A stretch of DNA of 64,000 bases from Albidovulum sp. (GCA_015491895.1 WFVA01000085.1:1-64000), one strand, 5' to 3'; numbered from the stretch's first letter, positions 8,214-18,660 are shown. Notes: generated by a model not told the origin, from the sequence alone. Translations and numbers: made by a program.

Positions 8214-8968
8214 ACGAACGCCCCGCCCAACCGCACCTTCGGATCGTCATCGAAGCCTTCCGCCTTGCGCTCGGGCAGCTGAGCGATCCGCGCATGATCG
8301 CCATCGTGCTGCGCGCGGTGGGGCTCACGATCCTCCTGACCGCGCCCCTCTGGCTGGTGCTGCTCATCATCTCGGCCCTGCTCGAATTTCTCCTGCCCGC
8401 GCATCTCACCCTGCCCTTCATCGGCGAGGTCGGCTTTCTCGGGCTGTTCACCACAGGCCTTTTCTCGAAAGCCTCCTGGGCCTTCTGGACCTACGTCATC
8501 GCCCCCCTGAGCCTGGCGCTGGTGGGCTTCTTCCTCGATCGGATCGTTGATCTCGTGGAGGCGCGCCACTACCCCGGCCTGCCCGCGCCGCGGCGCATGA
8601 GCCTCGGCGAAACCATCGCCTACAGCCTGCGCTTTCTCGGCTTCACCATCGCGATCAGCCTCGCTTCGATCGCCGCCGGGTGGCTTTTCGCCCCGCTGGC
8701 CCCCGTGATCTACGTGCTGGCAAACGGCACCCTGATCGCGCGTGAATACATGGAAACGGTCGCCCTGCGCCGAATGCCGGCGCGCACGGCACAGCGCTTC
8801 ATCTCACGCCACAGAGGGCCCCTGCTGGCGGCCGGGGCGATCCTCGCCCTGCTCTTGAACCTGCCCTTCCTCAATCTCCTGGTGCCGGTGATCGGGGTGG
8901 CTGTATTCACCCATCTGTTTCACCGGATGGAGCATCGAGAGATTGCGGCGGCGGCCCCATCCGATTGA
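8210..8968 (+). CDS. EI24/CysZ-like membrane protein
   Basis: Multi-spanning inner-membrane protein (252 aa) of the EI24 domain family, related to the sulfate permease CysZ. Hydrophobic segments lie at about residues 36-62, 75-110, 140-175 and 212-235, and the family pattern is seen in the central GRE-like segment ANGTLIAREYMETVALRR. The ATG overlaps the nitroreductase stop (ATGA), so the two are coupled. Its last 62 nt overlap the 3' end of the convergent DUF1467 gene. Sulfate transport is only a possibility. Confidence 0.78.
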   Translation: MNERPAQPHLRIVIEAFRLALGQLSDPRMIAIVLRAVGLTILLTAPLWLVLLIISALLEFLLPAHLTLPFIGEVGFLGLFTTGLFSKASWAFWTYVIAPLSLALVGFFLDRIVDLVEARHYPGLPAPRRMSLGETIAYSLRFLGFTIAISLASIAAGWLFAPLAPVIYVLANGTLIAREYMETVALRRMPARTAQRFISRHRGPLLAAGAILALLLNLPFLNLLVPVIGVAVFTHLFHRMEHREIAAAAPSD

Positions 8969-9218
8969 ACCAGTCCAGATCACGGACCGTGATCCGGCCG
9001 CTCAGGATGATGCCGGCGATTATGCTCCAGAGAATCACGGTGATGATCGTCGTATCGCGTGCCGCGCGTCCGGGGCGGAAATCGGCCGGCGCGCCGGCAT
9101 GGGTGCCTTCGACGACATCCCCGTTCTCGGCCTGCGAACGCGAGCGAAGCTGAAGGATCACGAAGAGCACCAGAAACCAGATGACGGAAAACAGCACCAG
9201 GGCGGCGGTAATCGACAT
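8907..9218 (-). CDS. DUF1467 membrane protein
   Basis: Small membrane protein of the DUF1467 family (103 aa) with two transmembrane helices: residues 4-23 (TAALVLFSVIWFLVLFVILQ) and about 56-72 (TIITVILWSIIAGIILS). Between them is a hydrophilic loop with GAPADFRPGRAARDT. It lies 3 nt downstream of methylmalonyl-CoA epimerase, an alphaproteobacterial pairing. Its C-terminal 20 codons overlap the convergent EI24 gene. Function unknown. Confidence 0.82.
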   Translation of the reverse strand: MSITAALVLFSVIWFLVLFVILQLRSRSQAENGDVVEGTHAGAPADFRPGRAARDTTIITVILWSIIAGIILSGRITVRDLDWFNRMGPPPQSLDAPSGETDG

Positions 9219-9221
9219 CGC

Positions 9222-9626
9222 TCAGGCCTCCTCGAGCTCGATCAGGGTGCCGTTGAAATCCCTGGGATGCAGGAAGAGCACCGGCTTGCCATGCGCGCCG
9301 ATCTTCGGCTCGCCCCCGCCGAGCACCCGCGCACCTGTGGCAAGGAGATGCTCGCGTGCGGCGATGATGTCATCCACCTCATAGCAGATGTGATGGATGC
9401 CGCCCGAAGGGTTCTTCTCGAGAAAGCCCCTGATCGGGCTCGCATCGCCGAGAGGTTCGAGAAGCTCGATCTTGGTATTGGGCAGGGTGATGAACACCAC
9501 CCGCACACCGTGATCGGGCTCGTCCTGTGGCGGCCCGACTTCGGCGCCAAGCATCTCGCGATAGCGGCGCGCCGCTTCCGCCAGATCCGGCACGGCAATC
9601 GCGACGTGATTGAGACGGCCTATCAT
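9222..9626 (-). CDS. mce: methylmalonyl-CoA epimerase
   Basis: Glyoxalase-fold enzyme (134 aa, normal length) that interconverts (S)- and (R)-methylmalonyl-CoA in propionyl-CoA catabolism and the ethylmalonyl-CoA pathway. It feeds the cobalamin-dependent mutase. Metal-ligand motifs are RLNHVAIAVPDL at the N-terminus, GGIHHICYEVDD in the middle and a final Glu in NGTLIELEE. It is first in a two-gene unit with DUF1467. Confidence 0.93.
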   Translation of the reverse strand: MIGRLNHVAIAVPDLAEAARRYREMLGAEVGPPQDEPDHGVRVVFITLPNTKIELLEPLGDASPIRGFLEKNPSGGIHHICYEVDDIIAAREHLLATGARVLGGGEPKIGAHGKPVLFLHPRDFNGTLIELEEA

Positions 9627-9799
9627 CCCGGGCTTTCCTCCTCATGCTGACGTGACCCGGGTTATCGCGCGATGGTGGCCGGCAGGCAAGAGGTTGGCCC
9701 TGTGGCGAATTAACCGGGTGTTATCCCTGCGCGCATAACCTGATTCGCGAATTGCCCGCAGGAGGAATGCCCGCAGCAAGGAGATGAAGGAGTGCTGCC

Positions 9800-10522
9800 A
9801 TGGATGATCTGCACGCGCTGATATCACCGCCCGCCCCCACCCCGGGGCGCCCCCTGCTGGGATGCAGCATCCTTGTTGTGGAAGACAGCCGGTTTGCCTG
9901 CGAGGCGATCCGCCTCATGTGTCTGCGCTCCGGTGCGCGGCTGCGCCGGGCCGATTGCCTCGCCTCCGCGCGGCGCCACCTCCTCGCCTACCGCCCCACG
10001 ATCCTGATTGCCGATCTCGGTCTGCCCGATGGCTCGGGCGCCGATCTCATAGCCGATCTCGCTCAGGCGGAGCCACGCATTCCCGTGCTTCTGGCCATGA
10101 GCGGCGATCCGGGGCGGCAGCGCGAGGCAATGGAGGCGGGGGCGGATGATTTCATCGAAAAACCTGTCGAAAGCCTTTTCTCCTTCCAGAAAATCCTGGT
10201 TTCGCATCTTCCGCAAGAAATGCGCCCGCCCAGGCTGCACACCCCCGCTCAAGGTGATCACATCGACCCCGATCCCATCGCCTATCGCGATGATATCGCC
10301 CACGCCTGCGAAATGCTGGGCACCGGTGCGGATGAGCGCACGCTCGATTACATCGTGCAGTTCACCACCGGCGTGGCGCAAAGCGCCCACGACAAGCCCC
10401 TGATCGCTGCCGCAAGGCGTCTGGCACGGCTGCGCGCCGCCGGCCGGCCCATCGGCTCGGGCCTGGCGCAGTTCGCCGGAATTCTGCAGGAGCGGCTTTC
10501 TGCGGGGCGGACGATGATCTGA
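9800..10522 (+). CDS. orphan response-regulator receiver protein
   Basis: Receiver-domain protein (240 aa). The domain spans about residues 22-140: acidic patch VVEDSR, phospho-acceptor Asp in LIADLGLPDGSG, Ser in LLAMSGD and Lys in FIEKPVE, so all key residues are present. The remaining 100 residues have no recognisable DNA-binding, GGDEF or kinase motif. No histidine kinase is adjacent. The N-terminal 20 residues before the domain are Pro-rich. It may signal by protein-protein contact, but that is a guess. Confidence 0.82.
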   Translation: MDDLHALISPPAPTPGRPLLGCSILVVEDSRFACEAIRLMCLRSGARLRRADCLASARRHLLAYRPTILIADLGLPDGSGADLIADLAQAEPRIPVLLAMSGDPGRQREAMEAGADDFIEKPVESLFSFQKILVSHLPQEMRPPRLHTPAQGDHIDPDPIAYRDDIAHACEMLGTGADERTLDYIVQFTTGVAQSAHDKPLIAAARRLARLRAAGRPIGSGLAQFAGILQERLSAGRTMI

Positions 10523-10783
10523 AATACCATGCCACCTGCCGGATGCGCTGCAACCCCTTCCCCGCGGCCTCATCATGCCACACGGCACAACCCGGGCAAA
10601 CGGCGATAACCCGCAAGCCCCGTCAGGCATCACCCTCTTTCCATCCTTCATCCATATTTGCGCCCCATTTCGCGGCCATCTCTCATACTGAAGACGCGGC
10701 ATGAGGCTCTCCGGGTCCGGGAACGCTCGCAAGGCGCGATGCGTAACCTGATCGGGAAAGAGATCAGCACAAGGGATTGGGAA

Positions 10784-10909
10784 ATGGTAAAGAAACTTCT
10801 GGTATTGACGGAAGATCGGGAAGGCAGCCCGATCGCCGACTGGCTGATCTTCGCCTTCGGCGCTCTCTCGCTCGCAACGGCCATCACCGCCGCAGTCGTG
10901 ATCGCCTGA
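10784..10909 (+). CDS. 41-aa single-pass membrane protein
   Basis: Short ORF with a charged N-terminus (MVKKLLVLTEDREGSPIAD) and one C-terminal membrane helix (WLIFAFGALSLATAITAAVV). The start is the ATG at 10784, with AAGGGA upstream; longer in-frame extensions are not protein-like. The size and Ala-rich helix recall the Flp/Fap-type pilins and other small membrane proteins, but the usual pilin processing site is not evident. A strong hairpin terminator follows 50 nt downstream, which supports a real transcript. Confidence 0.55.
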   Translation: MVKKLLVLTEDREGSPIADWLIFAFGALSLATAITAAVVIA

Positions 10910-10961
10910 GTTACTCCCGGCGGTTGTCGATACTTCCCCCACACGAGGCAACCGTTACCCA

Positions 10962-11000
10962 AATTGCCCCGCCTTTCGCACAATGAAGGGCGGGGCAATT
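10962..11000. terminator. bidirectional hairpin terminator
   Basis: Inverted repeat AATTGCCCCGCC / GGCGGGGCAATT (12 bp, perfect) separated by 15 nt, placed between two convergent genes (the 41-aa membrane protein and aspS). AT-rich edges on both sides would let it act in either direction; the T-tracts are short. Confidence 0.75.
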
Positions 11001-11055
11001 CCTTTCTGCCTGTGCCGTGATCGAAATGGCGCCCGATCAGTCCGGGCACCCCGGA

Positions 11056-12831
11056 TCAATCCTCCTCGACCACCCGCAAATGCAGCTCGCGCAGCTGCTC
11101 GTTCGTGGGTTCGGAAGGTGCGCCCATCAGCAGATCCTCGGCACGCTGATTCATCGGGAACATGATCACCTCGCGGATATTGGCCTCGTCCGCGAGCAGC
11201 ATCACGATGCGATCGATCCCGGCCGCACAGCCTCCGTGCGGCGGAGCGCCGTAACGGAAGGCATTCACCAGCCCGCCAAACCGCTTCTCGACCTCCTCGC
11301 GCCCATAGCCCGCGATCTCGAACGCCCTGAACATGATCTCGGGGCGATGATTGCGGATCGCGCCGGAAAGGATCTCGTACCCGTTGCAGGTCAGATCGTA
11401 TTGATAGCCGAGCACCTCGAGCGGATCGCCCTCGAGCGCCTTCATGCCGCCCTGGGGCATGGAGAAGGGATTGTGCTCGAAATCGATCGCGCCGGTTTCC
11501 TCGTCGCGCTCGAAGATCGGGAAATCCACGATCCAGGCAAAAGCGAAGCGATCCTTTTCCGTCAGCCCAAGCTCCTCGCCGATCACGTCGCGCGCCTTGC
11601 CGGCGACGCGCTCGAAGCTTTTCGGCCGGCCGCCAAGGAAGAAGGCCGCGTCACCCTTGCCGAGCCCGAGCTGGAGGCGGATCGCCTCGGTGCGCTCCGG
11701 GCCGATGTTCTTGGCCAGCGGGCCGGCGCCCTCGAGGCCGTTTTCGCCCTCGCGCCAGAAGATGTAGCCCATGCCCGGCAGGCCCTCCTTCTGGGCGAAT
11801 GCGTTCATGCGATCGCAGAACTTGCGCGAGCCGCCCCCCGGCGCGGGAATGGCGCGGATCTCGGTGCCTTCCTGCTCGAGGATCTTCGCGAAGATCGCAA
11901 AGCCCGAATCGCGGAAATGATCGCTCACCACCTGCATCTTTATCGGGTTTCTGAGATCGGGCTTGTCGGTGCCATACCACAGCGCCGCATCGCGATAGGA
12001 GATCTGCGGCCAGACCTGATCCACCTTCCGCCCGCCGCCGAATTCCTCGAAGATCCCCTGGATCACCGGCTGGACCGTATCGAACACATCCTGCTGGGTG
12101 ACGAAGCTCATCTCCATGTCAAGCTGATAGAAATCGGTGGGCGAGCGATCGGCGCGGGGATCCTCGTCGCGAAAGCAGGGCGCGATCTGGAAATACTTGT
12201 CATAGCCCGAAACCATGATCAGCTGCTTGAACTGCTGGGGCGCCTGGGGCAGAGCGTAGAACTTGCCGGGATGCAGGCGCGAGGGCACGAGGAAATCGCG
12301 CGCGCCCTCGGGGCTGGAGGCGGTGATGATCGGCGTCTGATATTCGCGAAAGCCCTTCTCCCACATCCGCCGGCGCATGCTGGCCACCACGTCGGAGCGC
12401 AGCTTCATGTTTTCCTGAAGCTTCTCGCGGCGCAGATCGAGATAGCGGTAGCGCAGACGGGTTTCCTCCGGGTATTCCTGATCGCCGAACACCTGGAGCG
12501 GCAGTTCCTCGGCCGCGCCCAGCACTTCCATGTCGCGGATATAGACCTCGATCTCGCCGGTGGGCAGCTTCGGGTTTACAAGGCTTTCGTCACGCGCCTT
12601 CACCTCGCCATCAATGCGGATGCACCACTCGGCCCGCACCTTCTCGACCTCGTCGAAAACCGGGCTGTCGCTGTCACAGAGCACCTGGGTGATGCCGTAG
12701 TGATCGCGCAGATCGATGAACAGCACGCCGCCATGATCGCGCACCCGGTGCACCCATCCCGCAAGGCGAACGCTTTCGCCCACGTTATCCTTCGTAAGTT
12801 CGGCGCAGGTATGGCTTCGGTAGGGGTGCAT
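11056..12831 (-). CDS. aspS: aspartyl-tRNA synthetase
   Basis: Class II aminoacyl-tRNA synthetase (591 aa, bacterial length). It has an N-terminal OB-fold anticodon-binding domain ([20 protein letters not shown]), motif 2 ([19 protein letters not shown]) and motif 3 ([14 protein letters not shown]), with the bacterial GAD insertion domain between them. Alphaproteobacterial AspRS is often non-discriminating and may charge tRNA-Asn too; whether this applies depends on gatCAB and asnS outside the window. It is monocistronic, with a promoter and a terminator of its own. Confidence 0.97.
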   Translation of the reverse strand: MHPYRSHTCAELTKDNVGESVRLAGWVHRVRDHGGVLFIDLRDHYGITQVLCDSDSPVFDEVEKVRAEWCIRIDGEVKARDESLVNPKLPTGEIEVYIRDMEVLGAAEELPLQVFGDQEYPEETRLRYRYLDLRREKLQENMKLRSDVVASMRRRMWEKGFREYQTPIITASSPEGARDFLVPSRLHPGKFYALPQAPQQFKQLIMVSGYDKYFQIAPCFRDEDPRADRSPTDFYQLDMEMSFVTQQDVFDTVQPVIQGIFEEFGGGRKVDQVWPQISYRDAALWYGTDKPDLRNPIKMQVVSDHFRDSGFAIFAKILEQEGTEIRAIPAPGGGSRKFCDRMNAFAQKEGLPGMGYIFWREGENGLEGAGPLAKNIGPERTEAIRLQLGLGKGDAAFFLGGRPKSFERVAGKARDVIGEELGLTEKDRFAFAWIVDFPIFERDEETGAIDFEHNPFSMPQGGMKALEGDPLEVLGYQYDLTCNGYEILSGAIRNHRPEIMFRAFEIAGYGREEVEKRFGGLVNAFRYGAPPHGGCAAGIDRIVMLLADEANIREVIMFPMNQRAEDLLMGAPSEPTNEQLRELHLRVVEED

Positions 12832-12880
12832 GATCGTTCCTTCGGGATCTGTATCGGCGGCAGTTCGCAGCTATCGCGCC

Positions 12881-12909
12881 GATACAGCGCGCGCGCGCGG
12901 CAAAGTCAA
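12881..12909 (-). promoter_or_regulatory. putative sigma70 promoter of aspS
   Basis: Reading on the minus strand, TTGACT (12904-12909) and TGTATC (12881-12886) are 17 nt apart, about 50 nt before the aspS start. The spacer is mostly an alternating CG tract, which is unusual for a promoter spacer. Confidence 0.5.
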
Positions 12910-13103
12910 GAGCGCGGATCGGCCGTTTGCCGCCCGAAAGGGCATCGATACTGGACAAACGCACATTTTTTCACCAAGTTAACAGTGTTTCAATCATTCT
13001 TGAGCGCGCAGAGAGCGCCACCGGAGTAAATACCGGCAACAAGATATCGGAGGAGTTCGGGCAGTGCATTCAGGCGGGCCGGTGGGGCCCGGAGGGAGGC
13101 AAC

Positions 13104-14339
13104 ATGTGGAACCGACTTCTGAAACAGCTCGTGAAAGGCATCGTTGAAAGCGGCACGCTCACGATGCATCTGCCCGACGGCAGCGTGGAAACATACGGCG
13201 ACGGCACGGGAAAGCCCGTGGTGATCCATATCAGCGATCCGGCATTTGCCCGCAGGATGGTGCTCAATCCCGAGCTTGCCGTGGGCGAGGCCTACATGGA
13301 CGGCACGCTCACCATCGAGGATGACGATCTTTACGGCTTCATGGAGCTTGCCCAGAAGAACCTCGGCAAGAGGGGGCCGGTCCTGTGGCAGCGCCCCCTT
13401 TTCGCGCTGCGCAAGGCGGCGCGGCGGATCCAGCAGTTCAATCCCGTGCACCGCGCCCGCGCCAACGTGGCGCATCACTATGATCTCTCGGGCGAGCTTT
13501 ACGATCTCTTCCTCGACGAGGATCGCCAGTATTCCTGCGCCTACTGGCGCCATGAGGATGATACGCTCGAACAGGCGCAGGCGCAGAAGAAGGATCTGAT
13601 TGCCAGAAAGCTCTTGCTGAAGCCCGGCATGAAGGTGCTCGATATCGGCTGCGGCTGGGGCGGGCTGGCGCTTTCGCTGGCCCGGAAGCATGACGTGGAG
13701 GTGCTCGGCATCACCCTTTCCTCCGAGCAGCACAAGATCGCCACGGAACGCGCCGAGGAGGCGGGCCTTCAGGATCGCGTGCGCTTCCGGCTGATGGATT
13801 ACCGCGATCTCGACGGCACGTTCGATCGCATCGTTTCCGTGGGCATGTTCGAGCATGTGGGCGTGCCCCATTACGGCACCTTCTTCCGGCGCATCGAGGA
13901 GCTGCTGGATGAGGATGGCGTGGCGCTGCTGCATACCATCGGACGCATGGAGGAGCCTTCCCACACCAGCCCCTGGCTTGCGAAATACATCTTCCCCGGC
14001 GGCTATACCCCGGCGCTTTCGGAGGTGATGACGGCGGTGGAGAAGCAGGATCTCTTCACCACCGATATAGAGGTCTGGCGGCTTCACTACGCAAAGACCC
14101 TGCACGAGTGGCACCGCCGCTTCATGGCCAATATCGACAAGGCACGCGCGCTCTACGATGATCGCTTCTGCCGCATGTGGCGCTATTATCTCGTCTCGGC
14201 CGAGCAATCCTTCCGCTACTATCGGCAGGTCGTTTTCCAGATCCAGCTGGCAAGGCGCCAGGATGCGGTGCCGCTCACGCGCGATTACCTGTTAGAGGGC
14301 GATGAGCAGGGCGCCGATCTGCATCTTGCCGCGGAATAG
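13104..14339 (+). CDS. cfa: cyclopropane-fatty-acyl-phospholipid synthase family
   Basis: SAM-dependent methyltransferase (411 aa) that adds a methylene bridge to unsaturated acyl chains of membrane phospholipids. The SAM-binding motif is VLDIGCGWGGLALSLA, preceded by VAHHYDLSGELYDLFLD and the typical QYSCAYW. The substrate-side motif GMFEHVG and the C-terminal RMWRYYLVSAEQSFRY also match. The start ATG at 13104 has a strong GGAGG 8 nt upstream; the open frame extends further 5' but without coding character. Cytoplasmic, membrane-associated. Confidence 0.93.
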   Translation: MWNRLLKQLVKGIVESGTLTMHLPDGSVETYGDGTGKPVVIHISDPAFARRMVLNPELAVGEAYMDGTLTIEDDDLYGFMELAQKNLGKRGPVLWQRPLFALRKAARRIQQFNPVHRARANVAHHYDLSGELYDLFLDEDRQYSCAYWRHEDDTLEQAQAQKKDLIARKLLLKPGMKVLDIGCGWGGLALSLARKHDVEVLGITLSSEQHKIATERAEEAGLQDRVRFRLMDYRDLDGTFDRIVSVGMFEHVGVPHYGTFFRRIEELLDEDGVALLHTIGRMEEPSHTSPWLAKYIFPGGYTPALSEVMTAVEKQDLFTTDIEVWRLHYAKTLHEWHRRFMANIDKARALYDDRFCRMWRYYLVSAEQSFRYYRQVVFQIQLARRQDAVPLTRDYLLEGDEQGADLHLAAE

Positions 14340-14343
14340 CGCC

Positions 14344-15051
14344 TCAGAAGGGGCGCACCGCATTGCCGGCATAGAAATAGAGCCCCATGCCGAAGGCAAA
14401 CAGAACCCAGCCGGCAATCGCGTGCAGCAGGAAGGCGAGCACGAAACTGCGGCGGATTTCATAGGCCCATGCGAAGATGATGCCGCCGGCGAATGTCAGG
14501 ATGGCGACGACCCAGCTCCAGTACATGAGATGGGCGAAGGAAAAGAGCGCGGCATTGATCAGGATCGCGGCACGGGGGCCGGGCATGAGGCCTGCGTAGC
14601 GGCGGAAGAAGAGAACGCGGTAGATGATTTCCTGCGGCAGGGCGGAAAGCCAGGGGTAGAGAACGAAGATCATGGCCAACAGCAGGGGGCGGTGGTGAAT
14701 CAGGGAAAACAGCGCTTCCGGGCGGGTGGCGCGCAGGATCATGCATGATGCAGTTGCCGTCACCAGAGCAAAGGCCAGCATGAGCGCCAGATTGGCGGGT
14801 GCAAAGGCCGAACGCCAGCCGCGAAGCAATTCGCGCCAGCGAAAGCCGGGCGTGGCGGCAAGCAGGAGGATGCCGGCAATCGTGATCGCGAACAGCGCCG
14901 GAAACATCCATTTGGCGGGCAGGACGACCGCCATGACAACCGGCGCGGCGACATAGATGAGCAGGAACTCTATAAGGCGCCCCCCGCCATCCGGGGCGCG
15001 ATCTGTTGTCACCTGCATTTTTCGTGCAGATCGGGCGAATATCGTCGGCAT
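14344..15051 (-). CDS. CPBP-family intramembrane protease-like protein
   Basis: Polytopic membrane protein (235 aa) of the CPBP (CAAX protease/bacteriocin-processing, ABI) family. There are about six to seven hydrophobic segments. The family's first motif EExxxR appears as LPQEIIYRVLFF, with Gln in place of the first Glu, followed by NAALFSFAHL (motif 2 His) and a final LLHAIAGW. The Gln substitution may weaken catalysis; such variants occur in this family. The start could also be the ATG at 15018. It converges on cfa with a 4-nt gap. Confidence 0.78.
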   Translation of the reverse strand: MPTIFARSARKMQVTTDRAPDGGGRLIEFLLIYVAAPVVMAVVLPAKWMFPALFAITIAGILLLAATPGFRWRELLRGWRSAFAPANLALMLAFALVTATASCMILRATRPEALFSLIHHRPLLLAMIFVLYPWLSALPQEIIYRVLFFRRYAGLMPGPRAAILINAALFSFAHLMYWSWVVAILTFAGGIIFAWAYEIRRSFVLAFLLHAIAGWVLFAFGMGLYFYAGNAVRPF

Positions 15052-15256
15052 GATGCGACATCATGTAATCCCCCCGCGAGTGATTAACAATCCGTCCACC
15101 GTCCGGCGATCATGTGCAGGCGCCAGCCCCCTGCCTCAGAGCCATCGAAATGATCGTGATGCTCGAAATCGGGTCGATCCCGTGGCATGGGCCGCCCATC
15201 GCTGGAAATCTGCCCGCGATCCCTTGCCACAGCCCCCACCGATTGACGCAAAGGGC

Positions 15257-15284
15257 TTGCACATGCCCCGCTGCCGTCTATAAC
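15257..15284 (+). promoter_or_regulatory. sigma70-type promoter of carB
   Basis: TTGCAC (15257-15262) and TATAAC (15279-15284) with a 16-nt spacer, 32 nt before the carB ATG. The -10 box matches the consensus at five of six positions. This is one of the best sigma70 matches in the window. Confidence 0.65.
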
Positions 15285-15315
15285 CCACGACAATTTGCGC
15301 AGCCTTGGATCCGTC

Positions 15316-18300
15316 ATGCCGAAAAGAACCGATATCTCCTCCATCATGATCATTGGCGCGGGGCCGATCATCATCGGCCAGGCGTGCGAATTCGATTACT
15401 CCGGCGCCCAGGCCTGCAAGGCCCTGCGCGAGGAGGGCTACCGGGTGATCCTCGTCAATTCCAACCCGGCCACGATCATGACCGATCCGGGCCTCGCCGA
15501 CGCCACCTATATCGAGCCCGTCACCCCCGAGATCGTGGCCCGCATCATCGAGCGCGAGCGCCCCGATGCGATCCTGCCCACCATGGGCGGGCAGACCGGG
15601 CTCAATACCGCGCTCGCGCTCGATGACATGGGCGTGCTCGAAAAATACGGCGTGGAGCTGATCGGCGCCAACCGCAAGGCCATCGAGATGGCCGAGGATC
15701 GCAAGCTCTTCCGCGAGGCGATGGAGCGCATCGGCCTTGAAAACCCGCGCGCCACCATCGCCAGCTCCATGGAAGAGGCCATGGCCGCGATCGAGCATGT
15801 GGGCCTGCCCGCGATCATCCGCCCCGCCTTCACGCTTGGCGGCACCGGCGGCGGCGTGGCCTACAACCGCGAGGATTTCATCCACTTCTGCCGCACCGGC
15901 CTCGATGCGAGCCCGGTCAACCAGATCCTGATCGACGAAAGCCTTCTCGGCTGGAAGGAATACGAGATGGAGGTTGTGCGTGACAGGGCCGACAACGCGA
16001 TCATCGTCTGCTCGATCGAAAATCTCGATCCCATGGGCGTTCATACGGGCGATTCGATCACCGTCGCCCCCGCGCTCACGCTGACGGACAAGGAATACCA
16101 GATGATGCGCTCGGCCTCGATCGCGGTTCTGCGCGAGATCGGAGTGGAAACGGGCGGCTCCAACGTGCAATGGGCGGTGGATCCCGAAACCGGGCGCATG
16201 GTGGTGATCGAGATGAACCCGCGGGTTTCGCGCTCCTCCGCCCTGGCTTCGAAGGCCACGGGTTTCCCGATCGCCAAGATCGCCGCCAAGCTCGCCGTGG
16301 GCTACACGCTGGACGAGCTCGACAACGACATCACCAGGGTGACGCCGGCGAGCTTCGAGCCCACCATAGATTACGTCGTCACCAAGATCCCGCGCTTCGC
16401 CTTCGAGAAATTCGCCGGCGCCGAGCCGGTGCTATCGACGGCGATGAAATCGGTGGGCGAGGCGATGGCGATCGGCCGCACCATCCACGAGAGCCTGCAA
16501 AAGGCGCTCGCCAGCATGGAAACCGGCCTCACCGGCTTCGACGAGGTGGAAATCGAGGGCGCGCCCGAGAAATCGGCGGTGATAAAGGCGCTTTCGGTGC
16601 AATCCCCCGATCGCATCCGGGTGATCGCCCAGGCCATGCGCCACGGGCTTTCGGACGCGGAAATCCACGATGTCACCAGATTCGACCCCTGGTTCCTCGC
16701 CCGCATCCGCGAGATCGTGGAGGCCGAGGAGCGGGTGCGGGCCGAAGGCCTGCCCGAAGATGAGGCGGGGCTCAGGGCGCTGAAGATGCTGGGCTTCACC
16801 GATGCCCGCCTCGCCGCCCTTGCCGGCCTGAGCGAGGCCGATGTGCGCAAGGCCCGCCTTGCGAAGGGCGTCACCGCCGCCTTCAAGCGCATCGATACCT
16901 GCGCCGCCGAATTCGAGGCCCAGACGCCCTACATGTATTCCACCTACGAGGCCCCCGCCATGGGCGAGGTGGAGTGCGAATCCCGCCCCACCGAAAAGAA
17001 GAAGGTGGTGATCCTCGGCGGCGGGCCCAATCGCATCGGCCAGGGGATCGAATTCGATTACTGCTGCTGCCACGCCTGTTTCGCCCTCTCCGATCAGGGC
17101 TATGAAACCATCATGATCAACTGCAACCCGGAAACGGTCAGCACCGATTACGATACATCCGACCGCCTCTATTTCGAGCCGCTCACCTTCGAGCATGTGA
17201 TGGAGATCCTGCGCGCCGAGCAGGAAAAGGGCACGCTCCACGGCGTGATCGTGCAGTTCGGCGGGCAGACGCCCCTGAAGCTTGCCGATGCGCTTCAGGA
17301 AGCGGGCATCCCGATCCTCGGCACAAGCCCCGACGCGATCGATCTCGCCGAGGATCGCGAGCGCTTCCAGGCGCTGGTGCACAAGCTTGGCCTGAAACAG
17401 CCGAAGAACGCCATCGCCAGCACCGCCGAAGAGGCGCTGAAGGCGGCGGAGGAGATCGGCTTTCCATTGGTGATCCGCCCCTCCTATGTGCTCGGCGGAC
17501 GCGCGATGGAGATCGTGCGCGACATGCCCCAGCTCGAGCGCTACATCCGCGAGGCGGTGGTCGTCTCGGGCGACAGCCCCGTACTGCTTGACAGCTACCT
17601 CGCCGGCGCCATCGAGATGGATGTGGATGCGCTCAGCGACGGCACGAATGTGCATGTGGCGGGCATAATGCAGCATATCGAGGAGGCCGGCGTGCATTCG
17701 GGCGACAGCGCCTGCTCGCTGCCGCCCTATTCGCTCCCGCCCGAAATCATCGCGGAAGTGAAGCGGCAGACGCGCGCGCTTGCCCTTGCGCTCAATGTGG
17801 TGGGGCTGATGAATGTGCAGTTCGCGGTGAAGGATGGCGAGATCTACCTGATCGAGGTCAATCCCCGCGCCTCGCGCACCGTGCCCTTCGTCGCCAAGGC
17901 GACCGACAGCGCCATCGCCTCCATCGCCGCGCGCCTGATGGCGGGCGAGAAACTTGCCGATTTCCGCAAGCGCCCGCCCTATCCCGAGGGCACCAGCCCC
18001 GAAGATACGCTCCCCTTCGGCGATCCGCTGACGCTCGCCGATCCCGACATGCCGTGGTTTTCGGTGAAGGAAGCGGTGCTGCCGTTCAATCGCTTCCCCG
18101 GCGTCGATACCATCCTCGGGCCCGAGATGCGCTCCACCGGCGAGGTTATGGGCTGGGATCGCTCCTTCCCCCAGGCCTTCCTCAAGGCGCAGATGGGCGC
18201 GGGCGTGGATCTGCCCCGCGAGGGCAAGGTCTTCATCTCCATCCGCGACGATGACAAGACGGCCGAGATGGCCGAAACCGCGCGCATCCTGAAGGATCTC

Positions 18301-18609
18301 GGCTTCGAAATCATCGCCACCCGCGGCACCGGCGCCTGGCTTGGCGACAACGGCATCGAATGCGAGGTGGTGAACAAGGTCTATGAAGGCCGGCCCAATA
18401 TCGTGGACATGCTGAAGGATGGCGAAATCGCCCTGGTGATGAACACCACCGAGGGCGCGCAGGCGATCGAGGACAGCCGCGACATCCGCGCCATCGCCCT
18501 GACGGACGCCATCCCCTATTTCACCACCGCCGCTGCCAGCCACGCCGCCGCGCAGGCCATCGCCGCGCGCGAAGAGGGCGATCTCAGCGTGCGCCCCCTT
18601 CAGGGCTGA
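15316..18609 (+). CDS. carB: carbamoyl-phosphate synthase large subunit
   Basis: Large subunit (1097 aa) of the ammonia/glutamine-dependent synthase that makes carbamoyl phosphate for arginine and pyrimidines. It shows the internal duplication of two ATP-grasp halves: [19 protein letters not shown] near the start and [19 protein letters not shown] near residue 570. A C-terminal MGS-like allosteric domain follows ([19 protein letters not shown] and a final [12 protein letters not shown]). The small subunit carA is not in the window. The start MPKRTD matches family length. Confidence 0.98.
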   Translation: MPKRTDISSIMIIGAGPIIIGQACEFDYSGAQACKALREEGYRVILVNSNPATIMTDPGLADATYIEPVTPEIVARIIERERPDAILPTMGGQTGLNTALALDDMGVLEKYGVELIGANRKAIEMAEDRKLFREAMERIGLENPRATIASSMEEAMAAIEHVGLPAIIRPAFTLGGTGGGVAYNREDFIHFCRTGLDASPVNQILIDESLLGWKEYEMEVVRDRADNAIIVCSIENLDPMGVHTGDSITVAPALTLTDKEYQMMRSASIAVLREIGVETGGSNVQWAVDPETGRMVVIEMNPRVSRSSALASKATGFPIAKIAAKLAVGYTLDELDNDITRVTPASFEPTIDYVVTKIPRFAFEKFAGAEPVLSTAMKSVGEAMAIGRTIHESLQKALASMETGLTGFDEVEIEGAPEKSAVIKALSVQSPDRIRVIAQAMRHGLSDAEIHDVTRFDPWFLARIREIVEAEERVRAEGLPEDEAGLRALKMLGFTDARLAALAGLSEADVRKARLAKGVTAAFKRIDTCAAEFEAQTPYMYSTYEAPAMGEVECESRPTEKKKVVILGGGPNRIGQGIEFDYCCCHACFALSDQGYETIMINCNPETVSTDYDTSDRLYFEPLTFEHVMEILRAEQEKGTLHGVIVQFGGQTPLKLADALQEAGIPILGTSPDAIDLAEDRERFQALVHKLGLKQPKNAIASTAEEALKAAEEIGFPLVIRPSYVLGGRAMEIVRDMPQLERYIREAVVVSGDSPVLLDSYLAGAIEMDVDALSDGTNVHVAGIMQHIEEAGVHSGDSACSLPPYSLPPEIIAEVKRQTRALALALNVVGLMNVQFAVKDGEIYLIEVNPRASRTVPFVAKATDSAIASIAARLMAGEKLADFRKRPPYPEGTSPEDTLPFGDPLTLADPDMPWFSVKEAVLPFNRFPGVDTILGPEMRSTGEVMGWDRSFPQAFLKAQMGAGVDLPREGKVFISIRDDDKTAEMAETARILKDLGFEIIATRGTGAWLGDNGIECEVVNKVYEGRPNIVDMLKDGEIALVMNTTEGAQAIEDSRDIRAIALTDAIPYFTTAAASHAAAQAIAAREEGDLSVRPLQG

Positions 18610-18660
18610 ACCTTCGGCAATGTTCACCCCCGCTCATGAAGATCATGTGCATTACGGGCC

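Noticed and set aside
11017-13029. Plus-strand frame of about 670 codons over aspS
   Set aside because: Antisense to aspS, no ribosome site or domain.
16432-18627. Minus-strand frame of about 730 codons over carB
   Set aside because: Antisense to the second half of carB and with the same GC-driven composition.
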